From: Apteryx mantelli
Taxonomy: Eukaryota > Chordata > Aves > Apterygiformes > Apterygidae
Reading direction: 5' to 3'
Assembly: GCF_036417845.1 (NCBI RefSeq)
Contig: NC_089978.1
Location: forward strand, 36,262,682 to 36,326,681
Length of the DNA: 64,000 nucleotides
A program made the translations under genes and the position numbers. This document shows, one piece after another, positions 23,601 through 38,400 of the stretch. How positions within the stretch are numbered: position 1 is the stretch's first letter; each line of letters starts with the position of its first letter. The notes beneath the pieces were generated by a model. The model worked only from the letters and a program-made list of their open reading frames with translations. It ran no database searches and was not told the DNA's origin.

Positions 23601-26600
23601 AGGGCCTAACTTTTTAGCTTTGGAAGATTTCTTTTCCTCTGTTTCTTCACCATTATCTCCTTTCCTCTAAAGAGGAAAAAACCCACCTTAAGCAAAAATG
23701 CCTAAATAAAAATACAATGTAGCTTTATTTTACATCTTTTATTTATTATTATCTACTATTTATACTTTTCAACTAAGAATAACTTGAAACAATAAATTTC
23801 ATATTGTAATAAAATCTGAACATTTTTCTCCTTGAGCTTTCATCACATACACAGTTGAAAAAAATCTTAAATATTAGAAAAAATTAAGGTTGGGAAGTCC
23901 CATCTCTCATGGCTGATGAGAGCAAGAAGTAGCCAATACAAACTTAAAAACAAAGCTTAACATGCTAAAAAAAAAGAGGTGAAACATACCACATACAGCT
24001 TTCTGCAGGCACACATACATATGTCCTTTACAGCTAACAAGTATCTGTTAGTACTTTAGAATGATGCACAGTGAAACAAAAATACATATTTTAGAATTTA
24101 CACCTGTCTATTAATACATTTTATACTTAAACTGTCTCTGGACTGTCCTTGTTCTGGACTACCAGTTCCAAAAAAACATTTGGCCCAACAAAAGCCATAA
24201 TTAGAGCCTTTATCTTAACTTTTAGATTTGAAGACAAAAATACCTAATTGATACAGGTTTTGTGCTGCCATTGTTTTTTAAATTAAGGACTCTACCCAGA
24301 GTCCTTGAATGTGACTCTGGGCAGTCACATTTACTAATGAAGGTTAGAAGTCATAACCTCACACTGAAACTCAAATCATTTTGTGGATTATTTCAGAGAT
24401 GACAGTGCCCCTTCTCAGAGAACATCACACTTTTGGCAGGCTGAAAGACCATACTCTGTATCCTGGAACAGCGCTATCAATGTGCCAAATAATTGAATAA
24501 AGATTAATTTTACTATTCAAACAAGTGCAAACTTTTATTTTCAGTCATAAGGTTTAACCTAATTACAATGAGTATAGCACATTGTAAGAGGTAAAAGACA
24601 AAGTCATCTTATGCTAGAAAATGAATACTGTATGTAAAATAGACCTGAAGATAGAACTTACCTTGAAATTTATTTCTGGACTTTGCTCTTCGCTTTCACT
24701 ATCTTCCTTTTCAGAGTCTGATGCAGATGCTTTGGAATCTGTTTCTGTAAGCTCTTCAGAATGCTTGTCACGTTGACTGTTCTCATTTGAAGATGAAACA
24801 AAACCAGCAGGTTTCTCCCAAGTGGATACTGTCCAAGATATTTGGATAACCACATTATTTATGTTTCTAATTCTGATCTATTATTGCTTTGATGACATTA
24901 TCTTCCAGTAACGGTGCTGCCTTATGCAAAAATACAGCAAATAATTTAGCACAAGGCTTCTGCCTTTGTTCAGTATGCCTTTTAATTATTTATTTTTTTA
25001 ATAAACTTAATCAGAAAGGTACCACCTTACTTCCCAGTAGAAATATTCTCATGGCAGCTGACTTCACTTTTGATAAAGCATGTTGTAACTAGTGCTTAAG
25101 AAAAAGATAATACATAGCAAACTAGAAGACTGTGTTTCCATCTCATCCTAAAACAGGACATATGATTTGCCCTCTGGAGGTGCCTGTTTGATTAGATTTG
25201 TCTATTGATTACAAAGAAAGGATAAAGTAAGAACCCTAACTGTGAGCCTCCTAACTCTCAGGTCAGATTAACCCCTTCCCTGTGCTACTTGGCTCAGTAA
25301 TATTAGGATTCTAGTTAAGGAGTAGTCAAGTAAATAAGGAAATATAAACGTTAATCTGAAAAGATCTGAAAATATCTATAGGACATGACCTCATTTTCAA
25401 TTAAAAGTAGTATTCCAGAAAATACATTAAGAGGAAATATCTAAATTTATTAATTTTAAAGTTAACTCAGTGGTCTTAAAACTGTTGTTAGTAGTAAGAA
25501 GGTAAAAGTATATCAACTTTTAATAAATTATTTTATATAAGCTTTCAAACGTAATAAAACAACGACCTTTCCCATTATTTTATATATTTCCAAAGATATC
25601 CTTAGCTGAAAATACTTAACAGGTATGTTTCTAAATGCATCTTGGAGAGTAAAGGTGCAAGGTACTGACAGTCAGTGGCTCTGAACTAACAAAACAGTCT
25701 GTGAAGGGTGCTTGTGTCATCTAGCTTTAGGCCGCTAACTGAGAAGGCTCATTTTCCTAGGTGTCCCATATAGTCGAAGGAGAAAGCCTCCCAGAGGATG
25801 ACTCAGAGCAGGAATTTAGCCTAGAGATACCAGCCTCCTAAATTACATGCCTGAGACTGGACACTGTAAATATTCTCCTTGGTTAACAATTTCTCTTTTC
25901 TTCAGAGAATGGGATTAGTGTAACAGAGCTAACGAGCAGTTTTCAAGCATTTCCAAAACACCTATAATTGTATAAAAATAAAGGATCTCTGTTGCAACTT
26001 TAAAATCTCATAAGCCAAAATATTACCAAATATGTTGATTTCAAAGACATTCTTCATGTCACGTGTCCACAAAGAACTTTAAAAAGCAATACAACCAAAG
26101 GCATAAAACATGTCTGAATTTAGAAGGCAACTTTAAAAATATCCAGCATCTCATTTCTATTTCAAAAGAACAAATCACAAATGATTTGATTAGGAAAGTG
26201 GCATGCTGAAAAACAGAATATTTTTTTCTTCTATTTTTGGCATCATTAGGAATGTCAATTCACACCCAGCAGCAGAAAGAAAATCCATGGCTGGTATAAA
26301 ACCACTGGCTCTCCAGAGAGGCATCACCAAACTTGCACGAGTCAGTCAGATTTAGAGAACAGATGCCTGTTCTGGGGGAGTTACTACAAAGTTCCCCCTG
26401 TAGAAGAAAAAAAAATTGGGGGAGAAGAAGTAGAGGGTCTGACTCCTGGCCTCTCTTATCAATGCTATTTCAGCAAAAGGATAAAACTGTGGAGATCCTT
26501 ATTCAACCCTCTATAGCTGTCAAAATAAAATCCTGTTCCTTTCTGATTTCCAAACGAAAACGTTAACACATTTATATAAACAAAGAATCCATATTTTACA

Positions 26601-29456
26601 GTTATAAGTTGAGTGTATAAAAAACCTACGAAGCACAAGTGTATACATACTGAAAACACAGCCAAAAGCCAGCACTGACTTAAGCAAGAAGTGTATTTCA
26701 ACTAATGTAATGACTTAAAAATTACAAAACTTTGAAATGGCATTAAAATGCAGTTCACTTGCAAAACAAAATGCAGAGTTGAAAACACTTTCTTCTGAAA
26801 CACAGCTTAACTGGAAAACAGACTCTCCCTACCTCCTGTTTGTGTGTTATAGTAGTAGGTATGACCATCTTCGGTGACACCTTCTACCCATGCTGCTGCC
26901 TGAGAAAGACATACAGACATTAATTAAAAAAAAACAGTTTTAAGGATCAGTCAGAGCATCACTTACAGAATATAACAATATTCATCCTTTGAGTATTTCT
27001 CATTCATGATAATTTTGCTGTTTTAAAGCTTGATTGAAACTTGGACCCCTAAAGCTGTTAGAAAATATTCCTTTTGACTCAAATGCAATTGAATACAGAC
27101 TGCCTAACTTTAAGTACCACAAACACAACACACACATTTTTTTCAAACAGTGGATAATTAGAACCAGGCAGTGTAGTTCAGGTTGCCATACGGTTCAAAT
27201 TATGATATAGTCCATTATTTTACAAGTTTTTGGTTTTCCAAAGTATTCACACCTTAAAATGTAATTTCCTTTTTTGTTCCTTGTCCTAAGTAGAGACTGA
27301 GAAAAAAATTCTCCAGAAGACAGGGTTTTGTGAGAGCTACAGAAAACCAGTATTAATAAATACTACAAGCAAACAAAAAAATCTTCTAAAATTTATCCTA
27401 AAACAGGACTTCACCAAAAATAGTTAAGAATCAAACTTTGGAGGAATGTATACCAATGAATTTGCTCAAATTGGAAAAACACTGATTTCAACAAGGCACT
27501 CATTTTTCCTACTTATTTAATACATACATATGATATTGGGCAGAAGTCGCTGGTATGTCTTTGCGGATGCAAATTAAAACAAAAGTGTTTTGCAAAATCA
27601 TCCACAGCTAGACAATCATTAGTGGTTCACAAAACTTGAGACCTTCCCCAAGGATCTGATTCCACCAACACTTACATATACAACTATTTCACTGCTCCTT
27701 AAGTACTAATACTGTCCACTCCCCTGTATAGGACAGAACTTTGATGCAAGAGAAATATCAGCTTCACCATATGTTATTTTTTCATTAATACATGTCTCTG
27801 TGTGTGTATATACAAACACACACACATATATATAGGCTTCTGCATACATACACCTATGCATTTGCTTAATACTCTAGTAAAACTGTGTTGTCTTTTTAAA
27901 ACTCAACAAAATCAGAAGTTCTCACATGTGCTCCACAGAAAGTTATTTATATAAATAGAGAAATAATACCAGTCAGTTCAGAGAATGGAAAAGCAAGAAA
28001 ACCTTCAGTGAGCAATTTTCCTCAAGGTCTTGTTCTCAAAAGTTTGAATGTGCTAGTTTCAACAAGAGAAGCAAAAGGAAAATTTATTTCATTTAAGTGG
28101 AAAGAGGACAACAGACTATCCTTAAGTACAGCCTATTGTTTTTGTTAAAGTTGTTAGATACTGAGCATTTCAGATCTGTTTCTTAGAGGTTTTCAGCAGG
28201 TATTTGACATTAGACATGCCAAGCATCCCACTATATAAATGCTAACCAGCATGAAGTCAATCTAACAGAAGTCATATGTGGTCTTCAACATACTTTTTCA
28301 TTACTGTGTTTTATCTACCTTTTGTGAAGTCTGAGGAGCAAGCTAATGTGCTATAAAACAAGAAGGGACAATGAATCTTGCTTGAACTACATATTGCAAG
28401 CACGCCCTTTAATGTCAGTCAAGGACAATGACAGTCCTTGTTAGAGAGCTGGATATTCCCAATATCTTTAGTTCAGGCTAAATGAGGGACCAATCAAATG
28501 CCCCTTTCTAGCAATAGCTGAAATAACTAAAGACACCACAAAGTCAAAGATCAGGGCGAGGGAGGAATGGCAAAACATGACCATGTGGCGTAAGAGAGAT
28601 ATCCGAACCAGAAGGTGCATGTTTATGATACTGCTGAGATGACCTAACTTCGAAATGCTGCCAAGAAGGGAGCTCCTTCTCTCTTCCATCTTTTCTCCCT
28701 GCACTGGCATTCCTCTGACTCCCCAGTAAGCTGATTCAAGGAACCAAGCCTACAAAGCACTACCCTAAACTCTGACGTCCTTACACCCTGTGAACTAGTT
28801 CACTATCTGGTCAAATACGCACCAAGGCCCACAAGTCACAGGACCATCTCCTTCACTGGAAGACAGCAGTGACACTGCCTAAATATACTGCAAAGCTGCT
28901 CCTAGACTGAGGAGATAAATCTGAAGTATTGGTTAAAAAGCTGTATAAAACCATGGGAGAATCAAAAAGCTAGAGTGGCATGTGATTGGGTAGCTCTGAT
29001 ATAAAGTGTGCAGTCTCTTGGGAATGAACACTGGCTGGAAAAAAGCCAGCATTTTTGAGATAGACACAGTCTTAACAGGAGCCAGAATAAAGACAGTGAA
29101 CTCTATGTACATTTTGTAAATTGATTCAATTGCCTAAAAATATACATAAAATTATAACCAGTTTCTCCTATGACTGTAAATAATCTAATACTAAGCAAAG
29201 GCTACTTTCTCAGGCTAAGGAAAAACAACATAAAGCTACAAAATGTCAGGCATTCTGAAAAAGCCAGTTTTTTTGATCCCTAACAGCAAATCTAACATTA
29301 GTGGACAACACTGACTTTAAAATCATACTGTACCTGTGACACCTGTTTTCAAAATGGGAAAAACACAACCTCAGTCCCCAGGACTGATGTAAAAATAATA
29401 TTTTTAATGTTTTGAAGCACTGAACTTCCAGAGTGATAAATATCAGAGGAAAGCCC

Positions 29457-29493
<37 letters not shown>

Positions 29494-32400
29494 CATTTTG
29501 TCTTTGGACTATTTAGCAAGTTTCCCTATGCTTTAATTAGAGAAAATAATGTAAAATGCTAGAAGGTTGCCTGTACATAGGTTCCGTGAAGGAACCTACA
29601 GAAAAGACAAGTTATCACATAACTGTATCCTAAAGTAATCGCACAAGAAAATAGGCACTCTTAATTCTTTTGAGTATTTGACAATGCAATCTCAATGTTT
29701 TTCAAACAGTGCTTGGGGTATGTTATAATATAACACAAATACACATACGTGCACTCCTTCACACATACAAAAAACAACTATTCTTCAGTGAGGACTGGTC
29801 AAACAGGAAGATTTTCTTTTTCTAAGTGTTATGAATTTCTATGTCACTGTAGTGCAGAAGAAGCTCATAAGCTATAGTCTAGATCTGATGCCTCACAAAT
29901 GCTCATATTCCATCACTTTACTCTAAAAGGAGAGGCTGACATGATAATGCCAGCATGACAATAAGACCTGCATGACAGAATGTCCAGCAGAAACTCTGTT
30001 CTGAGAAAGCAATGGTTGAGAGATTAGAATTACACGGTGACGGGGGGAGAGAAAGATAAAGGAGGATCAAGTATTTCAAATGTGTAAGATTTAATTTTTT
30101 AAAATTATATTTTATTCACAAAAGGGTAAACAGAATTTATTCAAAGTTTCCCAAAAGCTTTCAATTTTATGGGATGAAGAATCAAAAAATGCATATTCTG
30201 CAAAAACACAACCATCACTATCATTTCTCTTCCCTTGATAAATTAAGTGGTTAAAACAAAGATTTACGTAGTAAAATTTCAGTTTTAATCAACTATATAG
30301 TAAATCATTCTATATATTCAAGCCATATTTTCTTAAGTTTACTAAGAGCAAACGATCTATATTCTTCAGTCAGAAAAGACAGACGTGCAAATTGTTTAGC
30401 TTATTTCTGATAAGTGGTTACAAGAACAAAGAAAAAATAAGAGCATTTGATTACCATCTTAGAGTTTTGAGAGCTGTCTTGGAATCCTCTAGGCTTCTCC
30501 CATTGTGATTCTTAAAAAAAAAAAAAAATCATCCATTGTTTACTTCTGTCCATTTTTAATGTTGTTTAGAAAAACAGATCTAAAGGATATGACACGGATG
30601 TCTGTGCACATACAAACAAATAATATAGATATGCTTCATCAGAAAATAAATCTTCCTTGATCAAATCATGGTATTTTCACTACCATGGGACAGTAAACCA
30701 AAGTGTCAAAATTACAGGTGGCTTTACAAGGACTAATCACTTGCCAGTCTCTATTAAATTATGGCTGATACACAGACACTAGAATTTTGGTACAAGAAAG
30801 ATTTTTTTTTTAAATGGTCGCTTTGGCCAGAAGAAACTAAACACATGAGTTTTTTACCTTTTGGAAATTATATTGTATGAGGAAAGATTAAGGCAAACAC
30901 TAATGTCAGTCCTTAAATTTATAAGGAACAGTTTGTAATATTTACATTTAATAATAACAGAGGATTTCTTTTACACTTTAAATAGATCATAACACACTGC
31001 TCCTCAACAGAAGCAAGTCAGATAAATCCTGTAAAGGTGGAAAAAAACCCAGAAAACAACCCATAACCATTGGAGTATCTACTCTCTTTTATTTGGACAC
31101 AGTTGATGCCCAAGTAATTGACCATTTTATGTCATATTCCTGGTAAGAAAGGTTCTTCGGAAGGAACACACCTATCTTTTCTATATTTAACTTTTGAGAG
31201 GCTAAAAATTTCCAGAAACATCTATTACTGAGTTTTCCCATTATTAACTTACTGAAAAAAAGTAAAAACAGTCTTAAGATCTGGATGCCTATGTCTTGAA
31301 TGTTTAGTATCAAATCTCCAGCTAATTTTTAACATTTTAATTATCAATCTACACTGATACAGCAGAAGAGTAAAGAAATGTGGGTAGTCTCTTCTCATTT
31401 ACATGCAAGAATTACGTCTGCATTTGCTTCTCACTAGTTTTTACCTCCTGTGGTTGTGTTGTAGTAATATGTGTAGCCCTCAGGAGAAAATCCTTGTACC
31501 CACTCCTTCTTTTCAAGTTTTGGTGGCCGTGAGGTATCTTGAGGTGTCTTTTTTTTCTTTTCCTTCTTTTCCTTTTTTTCTTTCTTTTCTTTCTTTCCTT
31601 TAATTTCCACTGTATTACTCTGTGTTTTACTCTGTGTCGAAATGGGACCTACATCATCTTAAAGAAAATGATACTCCCTTTTAAAAAAAGATTAATAATC
31701 TGAACTTACATACTAGTCACTCTTTTGTAACAGCAACAACAAACAGGAAATTTTGTTCTTAGGAGTATTTTCACTCATAGCATCACACACACAGCAGGTA
31801 AACTGAAAAAGATATTAAAAGAACCTTGTATTTTAGCAATACTATAGTTCCATGAGAAAGTCCAAATATCACAAGATGAGTAACACGAAGAAAAAAAACA
31901 CAAGGACTCATGAATTCCGAGTAACAAAAAGAAGGAAACTAGAAGAGTTATGAAAAAGATGGCTTCCCTAGGAGCTTGAAACTATGAAAAAAAATTTTTT
32001 TTTAAGTATATGTCTTCACATGGACAGAACAAAGGTACTCGCTGAACTGCAAGCTGAGTAGGAGATTCAAAGCTCCACTGTTTGACAGTGGTGGGGTCCA
32101 AGCTCTCCTGTTTGGTAAGAACTTTGTCTCCACTGGCAGAAGTGAAACATACAATTAACTAAAGGAAGCTGCAGTGCTGATTGCAAGTGCAAACTACAGA
32201 GTATTTTTTCTATCACATTGTTTAATTTTCTACTCCAAATTGGATTGTTCCATGGGCAGAGGACACCATAGTTAAAAACATTCTGTACTGCAATTTCCAC
32301 CATTGGCAAACTGAAGGCTCATTTTTTTTTTTTTAATGACCAAATAGAGTCCTGGAGGCCTAAAAGTCTTAAGTTCCTAAAACCTAATTTAAGAAAAAAA

Positions 32401-35400
32401 CATTCCTATTCAATATTCTTTCAATTCTGTCTTTAATCCTTTGGCAGCTATATGAACTACCTGGCTTAACTCCAAGCCTTTTCAAATCCTCTTGATATGC
32501 TTTCATTGCAGCTTCCTCCATTGCTGCAAATTCTTTTGACATGTTTTCTTCTTCTTTTGCTTTTTCCAAGCTTTTCTTTTTAATCTACAAGAACAAAAAG
32601 CAAAAAAGATTAAACAAGTCTGACAATGAAAGAGATTAAAAAATATGTATTTGTGAAAACAAGATGTTTGAGTTACCTCACTAATTCTTTTTGTCACATT
32701 TTCTTTATGATTCTTTCCTCTTTCATGAAATTCAATGCTCTTCAAAACAAGAAAAATAAAATACACATGATACAATTTTAATTAGTTAGTTTTAGTTACT
32801 TAAAATTTAGTTAAACATAGCTTAGCTGAATAAGCCTAAATGTAACCTGTTTTGAAAATACTTAGAGCAAACACTATAGCTATAAAATGTTTGCTCATGA
32901 CAATTGAGGAACACTAAGAAAAATTCAAAATTGAAATTATGAAAAAGCAGTAACACTTTTTTTTTAAACTCGCTCTGTTTGTTTTCCTGCAAGCTTTCCA
33001 AAAATATGTGATTTATTTAACATTCCAAATATTACTATGGTTCTTAATTAGATTATGCTACGCTCCACAAAGATCCCACGAACTTAAACTAGTCTGCAAG
33101 TCCATAAAATCTGAGACAGAGGGCAGAAAAAGGAAAATGAGAGAGTTAGGTAACTAAGGACAACAGGACAGTCTGCAAGCCAAGAGCTGCCAGAAAGACT
33201 GAAACTAGTAGAAACTAGAAGGAGTTCAGAAGCTCTACCGGTAAAATAGTTGACGTCCTAATAAGGTTCACACAACAAAAATCTGAGCTAATTCAGGTGT
33301 TCAAAAGCTAGATGCCTAAACCTGACCTAGTGACCCTAGAATGCCTTGGCAGAGATAGAGACTTTCAGAGGATGATTCATCTCATTCAAAGACAGGCTTA
33401 TAGGTTACCCAAATCCCTCACTTAATGAATTTTTCTCTTCATTTACTACAGAAAGAGACCTAAAATGATTAACTTACACTTGTGCTTCTGAACTGTAGGT
33501 ATCTAATTGTAAGCAAGATGAAACTCAGCTCTAGAAGTATTCTTGGCACCAGGTTAGGAGTGCAAAACCTACTTCTGAGTTAGAAACCACTGGCTCTAGT
33601 AGTTTGCAAAAGCTGTCTGCAAATCAGACACATCTTTCTACAACCCAGTAACGAGGTAACAAACCCCCATCACATTTCTGTGGGCTATGTGAAATGAAAG
33701 AAACCTCCTTTAAATGCTTGGAGCACTAACTGTACCAGGCCCACCTATAAACAGCACATATGCCAGGTTTTGCTTTCTGTTTGCATACTAAGGCTAGGAA
33801 TAGGTCATGCAGATCTTTTAACGTCTGTGGACAGACAACATTTCAAGAAAGATCAAATGTTAAGTTACAGAACCTGAAGAAAAAGCAGGATCAGATATTT
33901 CAGTTCTTATCTTTTACTGCCAAAGAGAATAGCATAGACCATCTTGTGTGCAGATACCTGTTTCTCACTTAACGCTTTAAATGTCACAGGTAAGTATTAC
34001 AAAGACATTTTAAGATGATATATTTCATGCATCAATAGACTAGTATCAAAAGTGATTTTAAAAGCTTGCAATTCAAAATCCTGGTATCTCAGAATCATTA
34101 AGGTAATATGGTAGATCATCCTACAGGTCTGTTGTCTGCTATCCAGCACTTGCAGTAATCGCAGAATTTTTTTGGCTGAGATTTCCAGTAATCCGCCCTG
34201 GAAAAGAAATAAAAAAAAAAGATGTGTAATCAGAAACAACATCAAACCCAAAGGTTTTTACATATACAGCCCCAGAAACTAAACCTAGTCTTATTTGGGT
34301 GATCCTTTGGTAAGAGTTTCTTACAAACTATGGGGAGCAAGCAAGAGTAGCTGTATTGACTAATGTTCCATATAGCACAGCTCAGTGTTAGCACTGTGCC
34401 CAACTGATTCCTGAAGACTACAAAATTTTCTACAACGGAAATGATGTAGAAGAACCACAAATAAAAGACAACACTAGCCCAAGATTAACAAGCTGTACTA
34501 AATACCCTTATTAAAGACAGAATTGTCAGAGATGTGCAACTTGTTATTTTTTATATAATGCATGCGATAAATGTTTTTAACTGTAAAACTTTCATTTTAA
34601 TGTCCAAGCCCACTTTGGATTCAGTACACTGAGTTTAGCAACAGAAAGGTATAGTTTTGGACAATGTGAGCTAATGGAAGGGGCCCTGGAACAGATTCTG
34701 ACCTGTGGGGTTACAGATAAAACAGCAAATGGTTTAGATGTTTCAGTGTAAAAAGGGGAATATTTTTGAACCATGCAATTTGGATAAGAAGTTGCATATG
34801 TGTGAGGAAACATGAGGGAACTTTGCAGAGCTCAGAAGTTAATACATAAAAGTTCTTAATAAAACAAACAACCCCTCCAACAATTAGATAAAGACTGTTT
34901 CTTCATCAACAACCCCTTTCAAATGCCAGATGAGGCTCTCACATGAACAGAAATAAATTCCATTTCTTGTTGGCTTGCAGAAATAGATGCAACGCTTCGG
35001 TTCAACAGAAAATATTCCAGCAACATACTTTTATGTTTTTAAATTAAAATAAAAAGAATGAGGGGCAAAAAGGAAAACAAAAACAACTCAAGCTAACACT
35101 TGAAACATTAGAAACATTAAAAAAGCCAAAAGATGAATCTTTGCTTTCCATCTGAAGATCAATGTACAAAGTTCAAGGAAAATACTTCCTGACATTTTTA
35201 TTCAATAAAAACAAAGTCTTCGCCATGCACAAAAATAGCACCCCTAAACCCTATGATATGTGCAAGCAAGTCTTTCATAACAGAAACAGACCTGACTGAT
35301 ACAACACTTAAAATTGAAGCACAGATATCAAAACAAGCCCTCCCACCAAGGCTTAGTGTAAAATATAATTTCTAAGAAGCTATTACAATTTAAAATTGTA

Positions 35401-38400
35401 AATCTGAAGGATATACTGCAAAAAATGAATCAACTTGTAAGCAATACTGTGTTGGCAATATGCAGCTTTTCAAGCAATTTTCTGGAAAGCTAAAAAGCAG
35501 CAGCTGGGCTTCCCCCTAATTTAAACAGAAATCCGCTCATCCCTATATGGTATACTTTAAAACTGGGTGATTACTTAGTCACACATTTAATTAAAAGGCT
35601 TTTGAGATTTATATTCCAAAATGCACTCAGGCCAAAGCCCAGGAAATCTAACGCTCTGTCTTGAAGACTGAGCGGGTAGGAGGGAGATTCTCACAGAGCT
35701 CAGAAATACCTCTAGGCCCTTTCTCCTATTTGAGCTATAGCTCCTAAATTGTCTCTAAATCCTTTGACATCATCTAAGATAAATTTCTAGCTAAAACTTG
35801 GGTTAACTTTCCTAAGGTAGAGGACTAGTTCCGACAGAAAACATACAAATTGCAAAACAACCTCACAACATGTTTCAGAGGTGCAAGAACATTTGTGCAT
35901 TTCCAAGTATAATCTAATAGGACTCCTTCTCTTGAAAAGAATCAAGCATAAATGCTAAAATTAAGACTGTACACTTGCACTTACCAAAAGTCATGAGAGT
36001 TAAGCTCTACATATTAGAGAAATCATGCTGGTGAATCTGAGGGGTGAATCTAGGGCTTAAGTATGAAATATTGGCCTTTAAGTTAAAAGCCTTTTGTCTT
36101 CATCTGCTATTGATAGACATAGGAGCTGACTCTGTGATGTTAAATATAAAATAAATGTAAAAATACTCAGTGCTGTAGACCTGGTATTATCCTGGGAACC
36201 TTAAATTTTGCATTTCATGATTAACAAGAGTTAATTGCATAAATTATGGTCCCAATTCTGAGACTTATGAGCATGCAGAGTATTATATGCTGAGTAGTTC
36301 TCTTAGAGATTTTCCAGTTTACTTCATACCACTCAAAGAAAGAGCAAGCTCATCTGAAATATCCACTGAATAACACCTGGCATTACAGCAACGATGGAGC
36401 CTGCAAAGCACCAGCAGTGTTGGAATGGGAGTAAACCAAAGAGGGGCGTTTTGGAAAGGGAGCAGCAACTGAAGCAAAATCCCACCTCAGTAGGATTCCA
36501 CAAGATTTCACAGGCCCTGGCTACAAGCCTGAAAGTTAAGCCAGCTTTATGACAATGTTTAGGCATGTGATTTTTTTATTAATCTACCAAATATAGGCTC
36601 ATGAGCAGATGCAGTTAAAGTGGCACAAAGCTCTCTTAAACTTGTATAATTGCATACAACCATGGGAATCATATTTTTTTAAATAAGTCATTGTAGCCAA
36701 ACGGTAGAGTTTTTAAGACTACTTATCTTCTGCCTGCACTTACATCAGTAAAGTTAAGGCTGATGCTTGACTTCAGCTTTACATTACAACTGGTCCAGCC
36801 TGCTGAGAACCAGAAAGCTGACTGCCTAGCCATCACCATTACAACCATCTTTCTTCATTTCAGTAAAATGAAGTGAAAAAGACAGTCCACAGTACGTAAA
36901 GTTGAATGCATGGTTTTTACACATTTGCAGGACCGTGACCTATGCACTGTATACATTTATTCAGGTGAGCCCATTCAAACAGGAATGAAGGCAGCGTGGT
37001 GACCCTAATTTCAAGAGGTGTGCAAGCTTTACTTTGAAGCTCTTCCTCCCAGGAAGGCTTCTGACAAAAAGTCAGTTTGGAGCCCAACCTACCAGAGCTA
37101 ACTGAGCAAGTGAACTTGGGAAGCTGCCGCTGGGCCTACAGGGAACAGAGCAGTAGCAATACTTTTGGACAAACTGCCATAAACTTTCAGCCAAAGTTGG
37201 AAATCCTGTAGTAACTTGCAAAAAAATTTGTATCTCCCAAAGAACAGGGATTTTGTTTCAACTTCTAATGGTCAAACCTACAAGGGAGAATTTGTAAGCT
37301 CAGGTCAGAGGACTAAAGGAGATGGGGGGGGTGGGGAAAGGGAAGAGAGAGTGAACACAGAACTGGTTTCTTGGAGCTTTAATGAAATAACTCTTTGCAG
37401 CAAACAGCTGTAGAGTGCGAATAGCTTCAATGTTAAAAACATTTTTAGATTTCTGAAGTTCATTTAAGACATTGGGGGAGTGAGAACATAGGGAAGAATA
37501 AATACCAACTCTGCATTAACAGCACTCTCCACGTTATTTGCAGCACTGAATTTCAGATATTTTTATTTTGCATAATTCCTTTCTTGAACCATTAGAATCA
37601 TAGAATCTATGTCAAAATGATGAGAATCTGGATTACGCACTCCTACTGCATGTGAGCCACATGTTTGGGAGAACACAAAGAAGTTCTGTCGACAATATTC
37701 AAAATGTAACCTGAAGAATATTCCAGCAGTACTGGAGTCCTGCATCCCAGAACTCTCACTTTCGATCTTCCTGCCAAAGTGCAAGTTTCCTTTCCTAACA
37801 ACTTATAGCATTATTAACATTTTAACAGATGGTGCGATCAGCCTTCCCATACTGGGAAGCTTTAAGCAACCCTAATAAAGAACCTACCTTCAGTTGATAC
37901 AGTTTTGCAAACTTTATTTTGGGACTGGGCTGAAAGTTTCAGGTCCTATTCCATACTGGCTGAAATTTTTATATACATACATATACATACATATATATAT
38001 ATAGTTAGAGAGAGAGAGAGAGAAAGAGAAAATAAAAGAAATAAAACTGTTTCAGGTGGTTCTGAAGACAAGAAAAAAGTAATTTGGCCATACAAACATA
38101 ATCTGGAAGCATTTGCTTTGAACAGCTCTGTTTTAAAACACCAGACTCAAAATTTGGCAGGGATGCAAGGGACTTTGTATCAGGGATATATCTGTCCAAA
38201 TTATATGCCTTTAGGAGAAAAAAAAAATACATCACACACATGTTCAGCAGTCTTCTTTGATTTTAATATCTGCAAAGATTTTCCACACAGTTAACATCTT
38301 CCAGCTTTCTACAGGTTTGAGCACTGAGCAGCCTGTGCATGCATCACTCTCTTGAATAGAGGTGTGTGAAATAACTTGTTAAGCAATATACAGATCCAAG

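Noticed and set aside
37905-38294. 129-codon plus-strand frame in WBP4 intron 1
   Set aside because: It crosses the compound microsatellite (Tyr/Ile/His and Arg/Glu repeats) and has no domain.
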